The translations under genes and the position numbers were made by a program. A DNA stretch of 64,000 bases. It comes from Ochotona curzoniae (Eukaryota > Chordata > Mammalia > Lagomorpha > Ochotonidae). Below are positions 1-11,384 of the stretch, piece after piece. A model generated the notes under the pieces. That model had not been told where the DNA came from and ran no database searches. It was given only the letters and a program-made list of their open reading frames with translations. Within the stretch, counting starts at the first letter, position 1; each line of letters opens with the position of its first letter. The stretch lies in NCBI RefSeq assembly GCF_017591425.1, contig NW_024467101.1, positions 13,218,918 through 13,282,917 of the forward strand, in the 5' to 3' direction.

Positions 1-70
1 CACTGTCTCTTCCTCTCTCTTTATAACTCTGCCTTGTGAATACATAAGTAAATGTGTTTTTTTTTTTAAT
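1..70 (+). mobile_element. CSINE 3' tail cut by window edge
   Basis: Ends with the TCTCTCTTTATAACTCTGCC-type 3' region and an A/T-rich tail; the body lies to the left of the window. Confidence 0.6.
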
Positions 71-640
71 GGAAGAAAGTAATCAAACTACAACAATGGA
101 CTGTGTGCTCCTTGTTTGTAATGTTAATATATTTTATAAAAGCAAAATAATGAAAGCTTTACATTCTTTCCCCTCAAAATGCAGCTGTGAGTAAATACAC
201 ACAGTTTTGCATTGTTGGGGGGAAGAAGTGGCCATGAAGTGTACCTGCAGACCCTCTGAGAGTCCTCGTGCCTCAGGAACAAACAAGGGCTCCAGTGTGA
301 GAACACTGGGATCACATCTCCTTCCTTTACTATCTCTGCGACCTTGGGTAAGTAGTGTAAAATGGACATTTCAAGGTCAGGCAGTTTCATGAAGATGAAC
401 AGTGGGGACAGGGTGGCCTTCTTCCTCCATCTCCCAGGTGCACGATTAGGAAGCTGCCTCAGAAGCCAAGAGTAGCTGGAATTCAGCACAGGCAGTGTGA
501 GGTGGAAGGCGGATGCTCGAAGCACTGGCTTAACGTACAGTTCTCCAGCGCCCACCCATGCCTGGTACTTCTTGACCACTTACTTTGTGTCAGTATCTAT
601 GCCAGGCACTTGGCATAAATTGCCCTCTCACCAGGACAGC
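71..640. other. Old, mostly unassigned sequence
   Basis: No gene seen. Bases around 325-370 (CGACCTTGGGTAAGT) resemble a MIR core and 570-625 an antisense MIR or L2 edge, both heavily decayed. Confidence 0.4.
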
Positions 641-1520
641 GGCAGCTACCTCCTAACCTGTCCTCCTGCTGTCTGCTTCTGTGTCATCTGTCCTCTCCAT
701 GACAGGCAGGGACCTCCTACCTCACTCAGAGTGCACCCCAGACCCCACCCAGCCTTTCCTTAAACACCTTTATCCATCATCCTGCCCACCACCATGCCAT
801 GCCCACTCCTTTTTAATTTGTTATTTTATATTTATTGGAAACCTAGATTTATGGACAGAAGGGGAGACAGAGAAAGATCTTGCATTTGGTTCATTCCCCA
901 GATGGCTGCAACACCCAGAGTTGAGCCAATCTGAAGCCAGGAGCTTCTTCTGGGTCTCCTATGAGGGTGCAGGGTCCCAAGGCTTTGAACCATCCCCTGT
1001 TGCTTTCCCAGGCTACAAGAAGGGAGTTAGATGGAAAGTGGAGCAGCCAGGACATGAACCAACACCTGTATGAGATGCCAGCGCTGCAAAGTAGAGGATT
1101 AACTAGTTGAGCTATCACATTGACCCCATGCCCACTTTGTCCAGCCATGTTGGCTTCTCACACCAAGCATGGTGTTTCCTCAGGGTCTTTACACACACTG
1201 CCTGGAAGTGTTTTTGCCCAGAGAGCCCTCTGTGTTGCTTCCTGACTCTGCTCAGATCTCTCCTTAAAAGTCATCTTACCAGCATGGCTTTCCCACACCA
1301 CCCTAGAGGACAACAGCCCTGACACTCCACCCTCCCCCTCAGCCCCTTCCCCATCTGCAAGGCACTTCCTGCCATCTGCCCTATTAAATATTTAGGGGGT
1401 TGTTATCTGCCTTGCTCTGCCGAACACCACTAGGGGCAGGGACTGTCTTGTTTGCTGGTATAACTCCAGCACTTGGCACATGGAAGACGCCAACTGAGTA
1501 CACATGAATCCTAGTTCCCC
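640..1520 (+). mobile_element. L2 LINE 3' region, split by a CSINE
   Basis: Contains the typical L2 3' sequence: CTCAGGGTCTTTACACACACT near 1180, GGGGCAGGGACTGTCTTGTT near 1433, then a GCACTTGGCACATGG-like end. The part before 808 is less certain. Confidence 0.7.
808..1126 (-). mobile_element. CSINE inserted in L2
   Basis: Nearly full length. Flanked by a perfect 10-base target duplication CATGCCCACT (798-807 and 1127-1136). Confidence 0.9.
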
Positions 1521-1529
1521 TTGGAAATG

Positions 1530-2250
1530 GGTGCCGTTCACCCCATTTTTCTGCTGAGGAAAACAGGAACTCTGGGATGTGCAGGAAATGACCCCATGCG
1601 CAAGAGCCTCAGGCAAGTGGTGGACCCCCAGCAGTTCTGCATGATTCTTTTTACCCTCAAAGCCCTACATGGGGGCTTGCTGGGTTTTGGGGGTGGGGGG
1701 CGATGATTCCAACTTGCACTAACCTGTTGCCATGAATAACAATTAGCCAGAAAAGGATCCGCCACTTCCTGTTGGAAAGCAAACATCATTGGCATCGTCC
1801 TAACAGGTAGATGGAATCACACAAAACGTTCCTGGGGTGTTCCCTTCTGCCACCTGCCCCTGCCTTGCCCTCACCCCTACCCTGGATTCCAGATCTCTCC
1901 ACACTGGGAACCTCCCCAAGGCCATAGCCACCCAGACCTGGGTTTGACGTCATCCTGCCAGCTGGTGATATTTACCCTCACACTGAGGCCACCACATTCT
2001 GCGCGCTCTCTCTCTCTCTAACACTGTCTTCCCTTGACGCAGAGAGCTAGCTGACTGCGGAGGCAGCTGCTGGTGGGCAAAGGGTACGTGGGAGTGGGGG
2101 TGAAGGAGTGAGGCTCCCTAGCCAAGGACAGGCCTGCATCCTCCCTGCTTTGTTCACTGTGGATTCTTCCAGCCAAGAGAACCTTCAATTCCCAGTCCCA
2201 TAAATAGTTGTCTGCCAAGAGCCACAGCCCAATCTTAGGAGAAGCACTAG
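1530..2250. other. Unassigned intergenic sequence
   Basis: 1535-1650 resembles a decayed antisense MIR (CTGAGGAAAACAGG). The rest, including a short CT run near 2010, matches nothing I recognise. Confidence 0.4.
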
Positions 2251-2254
2251 AGGG

Positions 2255-2515
2255 AGGAGACACCAGAGCTCTTCTGGTTCATTCTCCAGATGTTCACAGC
2301 AGCGGGGGTCAAGCCAAACTGAAACCAAACACAGAACTCTAGCTGGGTAAGCCACGTGGGTGACAGGAACCAAGTATTTGAGCCATCACCTGCCGTCTGC
2401 CGGAGTGTGAACTGACAGGAAGCTGGTATCAGGAACAAAGCAGGGCTCCTATGAGGCTTGTGGAGGAACTGAATGGGATAGTGTTTGTACAGCACTTAAC
2501 ATCTTGTCCAACAAA
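2255..2515 (-). mobile_element. CSINE, old and 5'/3' eroded
   Basis: Recognised by the GTTCATTCTCCAGATG and GGAAGCTGGTATCAG segments. Strongly diverged and without a tail. Confidence 0.75.
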
Positions 2516-2565
2516 CAGCAACTGAGCTCATGAGTCATCGACTGGCACGTGGAATTGATAACAAA

Positions 2566-2880
2566 TGGGCCAGCGTCGTGGCATACTGGGCGAAGCTACT
2601 GCTTGCAATGCTGTAGCATCCCTTACTTGGGTACTGATTTGAGTGTCTTGGCTGCTTTGCTTCCAATCCAGCTCCCTGTTAATATGCTTGGGTAAGATGC
2701 AGGTAGTATTCCAAATCCTTAGGTTCCTATTCCTAGGTAGGAGACCCAGACAGAGTTCTTGGCTCCTGGCTTCAGCCTGCCTCATCTCTTGCTGTTTTAA
2801 GCATTTGGGAAATGAACCAGGCCAAGATTTGTCTGTCTGTCTCTCTGTCTCTGTCCACTCTTACAAAATATTATAATTCA
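2566..2880 (+). mobile_element. CSINE
   Basis: Head GGGCCAGCGTCGTGGC and full body through the CTGTCTCTCTGTCTC region; the tail is decayed. Confidence 0.85.
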
Positions 2881-2987
2881 TATTTGTAATAATTCCTAAA
2901 AACCTATAAGGACTATACTCATAGCTTAACATAAATTATATCTAAGTGTTCATTATTTTAATATTTAGCTTTTAAATGTTCTATCAG

Positions 2988-3312
2988 GAGGGGTTGGCAT
3001 GTAGCTTAGTCACCACTTGCAGTGCTGGTATCCCATATTACAACACCTGTTCAAGTGCCTGCTGCTTCACTTCTGATCCAGCTTCCTGCTAATATGCCTG
3101 GGAAAGCAACAGTAGACGGTCCAATGTTTGAGTCTGCATAATCATGTGATAAACCCGGATGGAGCTCCTGACTGCCGGCTATAGTCTGACCCAGTACTGG
3201 CTGCTGTGGCCCTTTGGGGAGTGATTCAGTGAACAGTAGACCTGTCGCTCTCTCTTTACCACTTGGCTTTTAAAAATAAATAAATAAATAAGCAAGAAAA
3301 TAAATAAAAATA
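2988..3312 (+). mobile_element. CSINE with long AAATAAAT tail
   Basis: Head GGGGTTGGCATGTAGCTTAG; the tail is expanded to several AAAT units. Confidence 0.85.
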
Positions 3313-3365
3313 GGAGAGAATTACTATTTACTGCTTTCAAAAACGTTCTGCTACAAATACATGAG

Positions 3366-3480
3366 ATTTTCAAAAAGTTAACAGAAAATACATATTATGA
3401 AAAAAGTCACATCGCTTCCAAATTTTTTTGCCCAAACTGGATATCTCTCAAATACTATTTTCCAAGAAATTTTGAAGCAC
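3366..3480. mobile_element. Short palindromic MITE, mariner-like
   Basis: Imperfect inverted ends TTTTCAAAAAGTTAACAGAAAA and TTTTCCAAGAAATTTTGAA enclose a short A/T-rich core. Two related copies occur near 32145 and 62955. Confidence 0.6.
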
Positions 3481-3529
3481 CGTTACTTATTTTATAAGCA
3501 GTTGCGTGATAAGAACAAAGAATTCCTCC

Positions 3530-3960
3530 GAGAAGCGGGTATTAAGCCGCTACCAACAATCCGGCATTAGACTGTAAGCCCTCTGCGGGCAGGAACCCCT
3601 CGGAGCTGGCTGGGCACATTCAAGGCGCTGAGCCAGCCTTGCCAGCAAGCGGGCGGGGCAGCGCGGGGCCCCTCGCCTGCAGTGCCGCTCTCGCCCGGTG
3701 GGTGGCAGGCTCCGCATGCGCGGGCTCCGCCCGCAAGCCGGGAGCGAGCCGGGTCGCAAGCCAGCGACCTTCAACGTGGCCAACAGATCTCTCCTGTTCC
3801 TGAGGAGACCCGGGGGGGCCCCTGCCAGGCTTCGGGGTCTCCTCAGGACTTCCCCTCAGAGACTGGGGCTGCGTGCCTGGATGAGAACGGGAAGAGACAC
3901 CCTCACTCCCCGGAGTGCCCCTCAGGAGCCCTGACAGGTAACCCCGCCTCAGGGGAGCGT
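3530..3960. promoter_or_regulatory. Isolated CpG island with NRF1-type palindrome
   Basis: A CpG-dense block in otherwise A+T-rich repeats. It carries the palindrome CGCATGCGCG (3713-3722, NRF1 core GCATGCGC) next to GGGCGGGGC and CCGCCC GC boxes. A good splice-donor word (ACAGGTAACC, boundary 3937/3938) lies about 220 bases downstream on the + strand. This looks like the promoter and first exon of an unidentified, possibly noncoding, transcript. No downstream exon was recognised. The first part (around 3570-3600) resembles an L2 end. Confidence 0.45.
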
Positions 3961-4009
3961 GTTAGCGCCTGTGTGTGCCTGAGGAAAATAATACTGGGTT
4001 GTTTTCTTT

Positions 4010-4175
4010 TCTCTTTAAAATTATCTGGACTTGAAAGGCAGAGAGAGAGAGAGAGAGAGAGAAGAGACAAAGAATGTTTCATTCGCTGGTTCACTCCCCA
4101 AATGGGTGCAGGCCTGGGGCTGAGTGGGGTGGAAGCCAGGCAGTCTGACCCACACTCACAGGGGTTGTAATCTCA
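4010..4175 (-). mobile_element. CSINE 3' fragment with GA run
   Basis: Contains a (GA)n run (4041-4062), then GGTTCACTCCCCAAATGGG; lost beyond the middle of the element. Confidence 0.75.
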
Positions 4176-4194
4176 GCCGCTTCACCCACCGCAC

Positions 4195-4385
4195 CCAGTA
4201 ACTAACAATTATTGCTGCTAATACTTATTTAGCCTCTGCTCTCTCTACTGTGCTGGCGCTGGTATTTATTATTGCATTTCATCTTTTCCACAGCTTCCAT
4301 GAAAGCAGAACTGGTATCCCCATTTTACACATGACGAAAAAGCAGCTCGGAGAAACAAAAACTGATTTTTAAGTTTGACAAAAGC
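4195..4385 (-). mobile_element. MIR fragment
   Basis: Antisense MIR features: CCCCATTTTACACATGACGA followed by an AAGCAGCTCGGAGA segment. Confidence 0.55.
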
Positions 4386-4433
4386 CGTATTCAAATCTGC
4401 AAAAGTCTGTGTTTTCAATCAGTGTGCATTTTT

Positions 4434-4726
4434 CTGGTTTTATTTGAAAGGCAGATTTGCAGACAGAGGGAGAAACAGAGATGGGAAGATCTTCCATCCA
4501 CTGGTTCACTCCCCAAAAGGCCGCAACAGCTAGAGCTGAGCTGGTTTGAAGCTAGGAGCCAAAGAGCTTTTTCCAGGTCTCTTGGGCCATTTTTCTCTGT
4601 TTTTCCAGATGCGTTATCAGAGAGCTGGATTAGTAGTGGAGCAGCTGGGATCCAAATTGGCTCCCATATGGGATGCTGGCATCCCAATTAGAGACTTAAC
4701 CTATCAGAGCAGAGTGTTAGCTGCTG
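4434..4726 (-). mobile_element. CSINE
   Basis: TTTTATTTGAAAGGCAGATT at one end and ACTTAACCTATCAGAGC at the head end. Confidence 0.85.
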
Positions 4727-4745
4727 CATTTTTCTTAATAATAAT

Positions 4746-5010
4746 TAAGAGGGTGGGCCTTTGGTGTACTGGTTAAGACCTGCTTTGGGACATCCACATC
4801 ATGTGTGGGAGTGCCTGAGTTCAAGTCCAGGCTCCACCCCGGATTCCAGCTCCATGCTATTGTACATCCTGGGAGGCAGCAGGTACTAATGCTTCAAGTC
4901 CTTGGGGCAGTGCTGGCTGGGCTGTTGCTGGCATTTGGGATGTCAGCTAGCAGCTCGATCTCTCTCTCTCTCTCTGCCTTTCATATAAGCAGAATTGATT
5001 AATTTAAATA
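4746..5010 (+). mobile_element. CSINE, internally shortened
   Basis: Head GGGTGGGCCTTTGGTGTACT and a tail beginning TCTCTGCCTTTCATATAAG; lies tail-adjacent to the previous copy in the opposite direction. Confidence 0.8.
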
Positions 5011-5189
5011 AATTATTTAAGTATCCATATATTAAGTTCAAATTACCAAAGGGGAAGAAAAGAATGAAAAACAATCATTTCTTATGCTGCAGCCTCTCTG
5101 GTTCCATTCCCAAAGGTTCCCACATTTGCAAGTTTCATGCATTTGTGCAGTCTGTGCACACAGAAGCACCTTTTTTTTTACTGCCTTTT

Positions 5190-5505
5190 ACTCAATCTTT
5201 TTTTTTTTTTTTTTTTTTTTTACAATATGGGAAGGACTATGGGTCTGTCTCTAAAAATATATATCTATTTAGAAAGGCAGAGAGAGGTCTTCCATTCATT
5301 GATTCATTAACCAATAGCTACAACAGCCAGTGCTGAAGCTACCCTGTGAATGCAGGGTCCCAATCATCTGGGTTAGCTTCCACTGCTTTCCCAAGGAGCT
5401 GGATTGGAAGCAGAGCGAGCAGCTGGGACTCAAACCAGCAGCTACATACAATGCTGGTTTCACAGATAGCAGCCTAACTTACTATGCTACAATGCTGCCC
5501 TGAGG
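5190..5505 (-). mobile_element. CSINE with poly-T tail
   Basis: A T run of about 23 is followed by an extra 50-base A/T-rich piece, then the body from GAAAGGCAGAGAGAGG to the head near 5500. Confidence 0.75.
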
Positions 5506-5699
5506 AATCTGATTATTTTAGCCATCACTGCTGCCTCCTAGAATCTACCTTAGCAGGAAAGTGGAGTCAGGAGGCAGATCTGGGAATCAAGTCCAGGTAG
5601 TCCAGGATTGGGTGTGGTCATCACAACCACTAGGAGAAATATTTGCTCCAGACCATTGCTTCTTCTAGAACTAGGTAGAGTTCCTCTGCACTGACTCAT

Positions 5700-5990
5700 T
5701 GGCTTGGCTTGGCATTCAGGGCCTCCGTGGCAACTCCATCCCCCTTACATCTCCACCGCAGTGGCCTCTGGTCTCCATCTTACATCAGCCTCTTCCCAAC
5801 TCTGTCTCCAGCTCCTGTCCAACTGTTCCATTTTGTTGTCTGATATCTGCCAGCCCCTTCCATCTTCAGGGCCTTTGCTCTTGCTGCTTCCTCACAGTCG
5901 CTTTCACTAACTTCTAAGTAAACTAGGGGCTCCGTGAGAGCAGGGGCCTTCTCTCTCTTGTTCATCCCAGCAGCACAAAATCTTAATCAA
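5700..5990 (+). mobile_element. L2 LINE 3' fragment
   Basis: CAGGGCCTTTGCTCTTGCTG near 5868 and GGCTCCGTGAGAGCAGGGGC near 5927 are the L2 3' signatures. Confidence 0.65.
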
Positions 5991-6059
5991 GATTTTGTAA
6001 ACAAGCTGACTTTGTTTCTTGTTTGGATTCTTACTGTGCAATGTAGCATGTCACAGTTT

Positions 6060-6250
6060 GTTGTTTGTTTTGTTTTGGGGGAGAGAGGAGAGCGCTCATC
6101 CACGTTTTCCCTCTCCAGATGCCTGCAGTGGCTGCAACCGGGCTAGACCAAAGCTGAGAACCAGGAGCTCAATCCAGGTCTCCCATGTGATCCGCAGGAA
6201 CTCAGTTACTGCAGTCATCATCTGCTGGATTCCTGATGTTGGATTTGGCC
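6060..6250 (-). mobile_element. CSINE fragment, head-to-head with the next
   Basis: 3' half of a CSINE in reverse; ends abruptly at GGATTTGGCCAG where a + strand fragment begins. Confidence 0.7.
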
Positions 6251-6251
6251 A

Positions 6252-6371
6252 GCCTGGCCTTGGCCTTTGCAGGCATTCGAGGAGCGAACCAGTGGCTGAA
6301 AGACTTTTCTCTGTGTCTCTTACTCTCTCTCTATAACTCTTTCATATAATTAGATTTAGAAAAAAAAAAAC
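6252..6371 (+). mobile_element. CSINE 3' fragment
   Basis: Only the last third, from CTTGGCCTTTGCAGGCATT to an A10 tail. Abuts the reversed fragment without a gap. Confidence 0.7.
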
Positions 6372-6452
6372 CTCTAGATATCATGTTAATTTTCTTCTTA
6401 GCACAAATACTTTTTTTCTTTGTTGTTTTTTGCTGAGATAGTAAGTGCCATC

Positions 6453-6757
6453 AGAATGGGCATGGGGGCGGCAGATTAAGCCACCACTTGAAACACCCAC
6501 ATTCTATATCAGTGTTCCTGGTTCAAACCCCAGCTGTCTACTCTTACGTTCTAGCTTCCTGCTGATGGTGGCTCCAGTACATGGGTTCCTACCTCCCATG
6601 TGGAAGATCTGGGTAGAGTTCCTGGCTTCTGGCTTTGACTTGGCCCAGTCCTGGCCGTTGTGGACATTTTGGGAGTGAACCAGTAGATGGAAGATCTCTA
6701 CTTATCTCTGTCTGTCTCTGTTGCTGTGCTTTTCAAATCAATGCAGATAAACAATTA
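6453..6757 (+). mobile_element. CSINE
   Basis: Head near GGGCATGGGGGCGGCAG; older subfamily with the CTACCTCCCATGTGGAAGAT segment. Confidence 0.8.
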
Positions 6758-6967
6758 TTTTTTATGTGGAAGTTGATTTTATTTTCAAAATAACTCTTTA
6801 CAGAAATTAAGTACTTTGATTAGCTTCTTTTGCCAAAGGAAGAAACTGAGATATTAGAAGGTTAAGTAACATATGTCCAACAACAGATCATTGGGAAATA
6901 GTTATGACAGTATGTAAATCTATGCTCACCTAAAGATGAGTCATCAAGGGTGACAATAAGACAGCAT

Positions 6968-7238
6968 TGGGGTTGGCCACATCCCTTGTTGGAGCCCCTG
7001 GGATAGTCTTGGCTCCACTTCCCACCTGGAAGTGTGTTCAGCTCTTCGTGTCCACCTTGGGTAGCACCAGGTGATGGCTCAAGTAGATCATGCCTCTCAC
7101 TTGGGAGACTTGAGTTGAATTCCAGGCTTCAACTTTGCCCTGATCCAACAGTGACTGTTACAGCCATTTGGGAAGAGAACCAGCACGTTGGAGATCTCTT
7201 TCTGTGTCTCCATCTCTCTACTTTTTGAAATGATGTGA
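6968..7238 (+). mobile_element. CSINE with deleted head
   Basis: From GGGGTTGGCCACATCC to TCTCTACTTTTTGAAATG; lacks about 40 bases of the tRNA-like region. Confidence 0.7.
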
Positions 7239-7239
7239 A

Positions 7240-7615
7240 AGCAACAAAGAACACACCGTGAGTCATCCATGGTGGCCACGCCGGTTATTCCAGGAGGGAC
7301 AGCATCCTCTGAAAGAGGAGGGATCTAAGAAGCAGGTGTTCTCTGGGTCACATTTCAAAGGAATTCTCCACTTATTCAGATGTCACCGTTGACTGCTGGG
7401 CACTGGGGACTCCACATTGAAGGACTTTGTTCAAACAAACAGAGGCTTTAGCTTTGACAATGGAGATGAAAACCACATCAGATCCAAGGATGGTCAGCCT
7501 CCCCCACCCTGTAGGAGGTGCCACCGTCCCTGGAGACCAGCTCTGACATGCTCATTGGCCTGTTCTCTTCACACAAGGTGTGATGAAGCAGGTGCTTCCC
7601 TCCAGGCGCTGCTTC
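7240..7615. other. Unassigned sequence
   Basis: No gene, no recognised repeat; an open frame at 7417-7620 lacks coding character. Confidence 0.4.
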
Positions 7616-7617
7616 TG

Positions 7618-7960
7618 TGAAGTCACCCCTGATTGCTCAGGCTGTGGCTCTCACAGCCCTTGGGAGCATGACTCTGCCAGGCCACTGTCCCTTGACCCTG
7701 CTCCTCACCTGTGAACTGCTTAGGGCCAGGACTGTGACTTCTTTGTTGTTCTGTCTCTTCCCCTTTCTCTTGGCCTGTCTTTCCTATTCAACCTCTCAGA
7801 TCTTACCTTAAAGATTATCTCCTCCAGGAAACCTTCCCCAGCAGCCTCAACTGTCCCTATGAAAAATTTCCCTCAATGTGTGTGCTGAGTGCTTGCTTGT
7901 CTAGGAGGCCTCAGCTCCAGTTGGGTGTTCTGCATGTCTCATATTTATGTCATCGGGGAA
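7618..7960 (+). mobile_element. L2 LINE fragment
   Basis: TAAAGATTATCTCCTCCAGG and AACCTTCCCCAGCAGCC near 7810-7845 are L2 3' features. Confidence 0.6.
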
Positions 7961-7998
7961 GCTTGTAGGATGCAGTTTCTAGCTTCAAAGAGTCTGTG

Positions 7999-8320
7999 AG
8001 GGCCCAGCGCAATAGCTTAGTGGCCAGGGTCCTTGCCTTACAAGCGCCGGGATCCCATATGGGTGCTGGTTCTAATCCCAGTAGCCCCACTTTCCATCTA
8101 GTTCCCTGCTTGTGGCATGGGAAAACACTTGATGACAGCCCAAAGCCTTGGGACCCTATACCCGTGTGGGAGACCCAGAAGAGGCTCCTGGCTCGACAAA
8201 ACTCCGGCTGTTGTGACCAATTGGGGAGTGAGTCAATGGACAGAAGATCTTCCTCTCTTCTGTCTCTCCTCCTCTCTGTATATCTGCCTTTCCAATAAAA
8301 ACTAAAATCTTTAAAAAAAA
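7999..8320 (+). mobile_element. CSINE, full length
   Basis: Head GGGCCCAGCGCAATAGC, B-box-like GGTTCTAATCC and tail TTTCCAATAAAAACTAAAAT. Confidence 0.92.
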
Positions 8321-8504
8321 GTTTGTGAAACTGGAGTAGGGCCTGAGTATCAACATTGTCACACCTGTATCTGGTGCAAGGGGCCATCAAAGAAACAAGG
8401 TGATAAGCCAGGCTGTGTGAGGGCAAGGGCCATGAATGTTTTGAGGCCCAGTTAGCTGCTGTATGCCTGACACATAGGAGATGATCACACATTATTTTTT
8501 AAAA

Positions 8505-8815
8505 GTTTTTTTTTTAAGATTTATTTTTATTGGAAAGTCAGATTTACAAAGAAGGAGAAATAGAAAGTCTTCCTTCCCAAGTGGCCACAATGGCCAGAGC
8601 TGAGCCAATCTGAAGCCAGGAGCCAGGAGCTTCTTCTGTGTCTCTCACGTGGGTGCAGGGTCCCAAGAATTTGGGTTGTCCTCAGCTGCTTTCCCAGGCC
8701 ACAAGCAGGGAGCTGGATGGGAAGTAAAGCAACCAGGATATGAACCAGCGCCCATATGAGATCCTGGTGCATGCAAGGCAAGGACTTTAGCCACTAGGCC
8801 ATCACACTGGGTTCA
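8505..8815 (-). mobile_element. CSINE
   Basis: Poly-T start, AAGATTTATTTTTATTGGAA, head at CATCACACTGGGTTC. Confidence 0.9.
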
Positions 8816-8821
8816 TCATTT

Positions 8822-9062
8822 ATTTTAAAGGGTTATTTATTTATTTGAAAGACAGAATTAGAGAGAAGGAGACAGAGAGACAAAGAATAAAAGCAAGCAT
8901 GTGTGTGTGTGTGTGAGAGAGAGAGAACTAGGAGCCAGGAGCTTCTTCCAGGTCTCTCATGTGAGTGAGAGGCACAAGGACTTAGGCCATCCTGCACTGC
9001 CTTCCCAGACCTCAGGCAAGGAACTGGATGGGAAGTGGAGCAGCCAGGACTTAAACTGGTCA
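8822..9062 (-). mobile_element. CSINE, head missing
   Basis: Contains a GT run (8899-8914) inside its 3' region and stops at TTAAACTGGTCA, where the next reverse copy follows. Confidence 0.8.
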
Positions 9063-9089
9063 TACATACACACCCTCTCCCCGCCTCCT

Positions 9090-9372
9090 CCCTTCAAGAT
9101 TTATTCAAGAAAGTTACAGAGACCAAGAGAGTGATCTCTCTGCTGGTTCTCTCTCCAAATGGCCACAACAGCCAGGACTGAGCCAGGCTGGATGGAGCCT
9201 GAAGCTTCATCCAGATCTCTCACGTGAGTCCCATAACCTAAGCCCTTGGGCCATCTCCTGCTGCTTTCTGAGGCGTATTGGCAGGGAGCTGGATCAGAAG
9301 TGGAGTCGTGGGAGATTGGAATGACTCATAAGATGTTGGCATTGTGGGGAAAAGCTTAACACCAGCCCCATG
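9090..9372 (-). mobile_element. CSINE
   Basis: CAAGATTTATTCAAGAAAG to TTAACACCAGCCCCA; older, with an 8-10% indel load by eye. Confidence 0.8.
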
Positions 9373-9554
9373 TACACGTGCTGAATGAATGATTGTTAGC
9401 TTTAATGACATTCTGCATATACAGGGATTTTGATCTTGAGAGGGCCATGTGACTGCAGGAGGTTTCTAGGTCCCCTGGATGGGAGGTGAGAGAGTTGAGG
9501 TTCTGGAATCCTGAATGCTGCTTTGGAAACCAAGGACCCTACCTTGTTGGCTGG

Positions 9555-9690
9555 GCAGCAGGAGTGAGTTACTGAGCCTCAAAGCCTCAGTTTTCTCATC
9601 TGCATATCTATGATGGTAATGGCCCTCCCTGCCTGTCTCCTGGGGTGGGCACGTGCCATCAAGCTCTCAGCATGGTGCCTGGCCCAGAGT
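9555..9690 (+). mobile_element. MIR fragment
   Basis: Contains GAGTTACTGAGCCTCAAAGC followed directly by CTCAGTTTTCTCATCTGCAT, the MIR 3' core. Confidence 0.6.
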
Positions 9691-9896
9691 TGAAGTCCTG
9701 AAACATCTGGGTCCAATTATTCTTATTAGCGTCATTATTATAGCTATCATCATCAGAGCCGGAAGGAAGTCAGACCCTTCCCCGACTCAGGGCTCCCTGG
9801 ATCCTGCTGAGGAATCCACAGTGGGGCTTGAGCTGTCAGTTAACTGAACTGTGGGAAAACTGAGTCTAGGCAGGCAAGGAGCCCTGTTCCAAGTTT

Positions 9897-10214
9897 TTTT
9901 CTTTCTAAGATTTATTCATTTAAAAGGCCAGAGAAAGGAAAATGTGGAAGGAGTTCTTCCATCTGCTGGTTCACTCCCCAAATGGCTGCCAACAGTGAGG
10001 GCTGGGCCAGGCTGAATCCCGGAACTAGGAACTCCTCCTGGATCTCCCATGTAGGTGGCACGGTCCCAAACATGCAGCCTTTCCAGGAACTGTCTTCCCA
10101 GGAGTATGAGCAGGGAGCTGTTTTGGAAGCAGGGACTGGAACCAACACTCCTTTACAGCATGCCAGCATTGGGATTGCAAGTAGTGGCTTGACCCCCTGC
10201 ACCACAACCCTCTG
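9897..10214 (-). mobile_element. CSINE
   Basis: TTCTAAGATTTATTCATTTA to CACCACAACCCTCTGGG. Confidence 0.85.
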
Positions 10215-10675
10215 GGTTTCTAATTTCGTACATTTCTCATTTTTTCAACCAAGCGCCAAAAATGTCCTATGGGCCTCCTGTGCTCAGGATGAACTAGACC
10301 ACTGTGTAAATGTACTTCCCCTTCCCGCCCCAAGGCATCTCTACCTTGAAGGGTAGGGACCTCAGGCTTTATTCCAGCTGCCTGGCCAGCACAGTCCCCT
10401 GGGGGTAGTTAGGCACCTCCTGCTTTGCCTCTAAGCTCCCGCTGAGTATCTGAGCCCCTGCTTTCCTGGAAGCCCTCCTTCCAGCCCTTCTGTTCTCCCC
10501 TCACCACCCTGCCTCACCTCCCACCCTGCTCCGCCCCATCCTGAGACTCACTTCAGGAATGTCTGCTGCCCAATGACAGACACTTGAACATGCTTTCTTG
10601 GCTGTTGAGTTCTGTGCCAACATTAGGCCTAATTGGCAGGAGAGAGAACCATCATCAATATGTACCTGGCAAATA
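10215..10675. other. Unassigned, pyrimidine-rich
   Basis: No gene seen. The CT-rich half (10420-10550) may be decayed L2 but carries no clear signature. Confidence 0.35.
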
Positions 10676-10679
10676 TACA

Positions 10680-10868
10680 ATGCCCCCTAGCACTGTAGTG
10701 CAGCAGGTGACCTGGGACACCCACATCCTGTATCTTTCAACCCAGCTGCCTGCTAGTGTGCTGAGGAAGGCTGAGGAGGATAGTGCAAATATTTGTATCC
10801 AGTGTACCCAGATGGGAGACTTGAATGAAGATTCTTGCTCCCAGGTTTGAGGCCTTACCTTGGAGCCT
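10680..10868 (+). mobile_element. CSINE, old and truncated
   Basis: GCACTGTAGTGCAGCAGGTG through GGGAGACTTGAATGAAG; 3' half missing. Confidence 0.6.
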
Positions 10869-10984
10869 GAGCTGGACCTAATGGTTGAGTACCCTCCCCT
10901 CCCCCACCTTCAGGAATTATATGAACCTCCCAACCCCAACCCCACTGAGTTCTAGTTTAGGGTTCATTCCGTTTTCCTCTTCAA

Positions 10985-11172
10985 AACTTTTCATTTCTTA
11001 AGGAGCAAGCACTCCATTCACTGGTTCACTCCCCTCAAAGGCTGAAGCCGGAGCTTAGTCCGGATTGCCACAGGGCTGGCGGGGATTCAACTGCCTATTC
11101 CATGCTGGAAGATGGAGACAGAATCGAAGCCAAGTACTGAACCCAGAGATGCAGTCACCAGCCCCAACATCT
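10985..11172 (-). mobile_element. CSINE remnant
   Basis: CATTCACTGGTTCACTCCCC followed by a decayed body that ends CACCAGCCCCAAC. Confidence 0.6.
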
Positions 11173-11384
11173 GTTCTTAGGTGAGGCTTCTTAAATGGTC
11201 CTGGTGGTCCAGATTTTTAGATGCTCTTCTCCTTCCCCACTCAGCACCCCTCCATGATGCAAGCCACACCTGACCCAACTACCTCAGCAATATATGACAA
11301 CAGTTTGTTTCTCATTTCTACTGTACTTACCGTGGACTAGCTGGGGTTTTATGAGGTATTATTTTTTTCCTCTGAAAAATAAGG

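Noticed and set aside
3550..3783. COX6A1 first exon in reverse orientation
   Set aside because: COX6A1 is the expected upstream neighbour in human, but the minus-strand frame here does not resemble COX6A1 and no mitochondrial targeting or later exon is seen.
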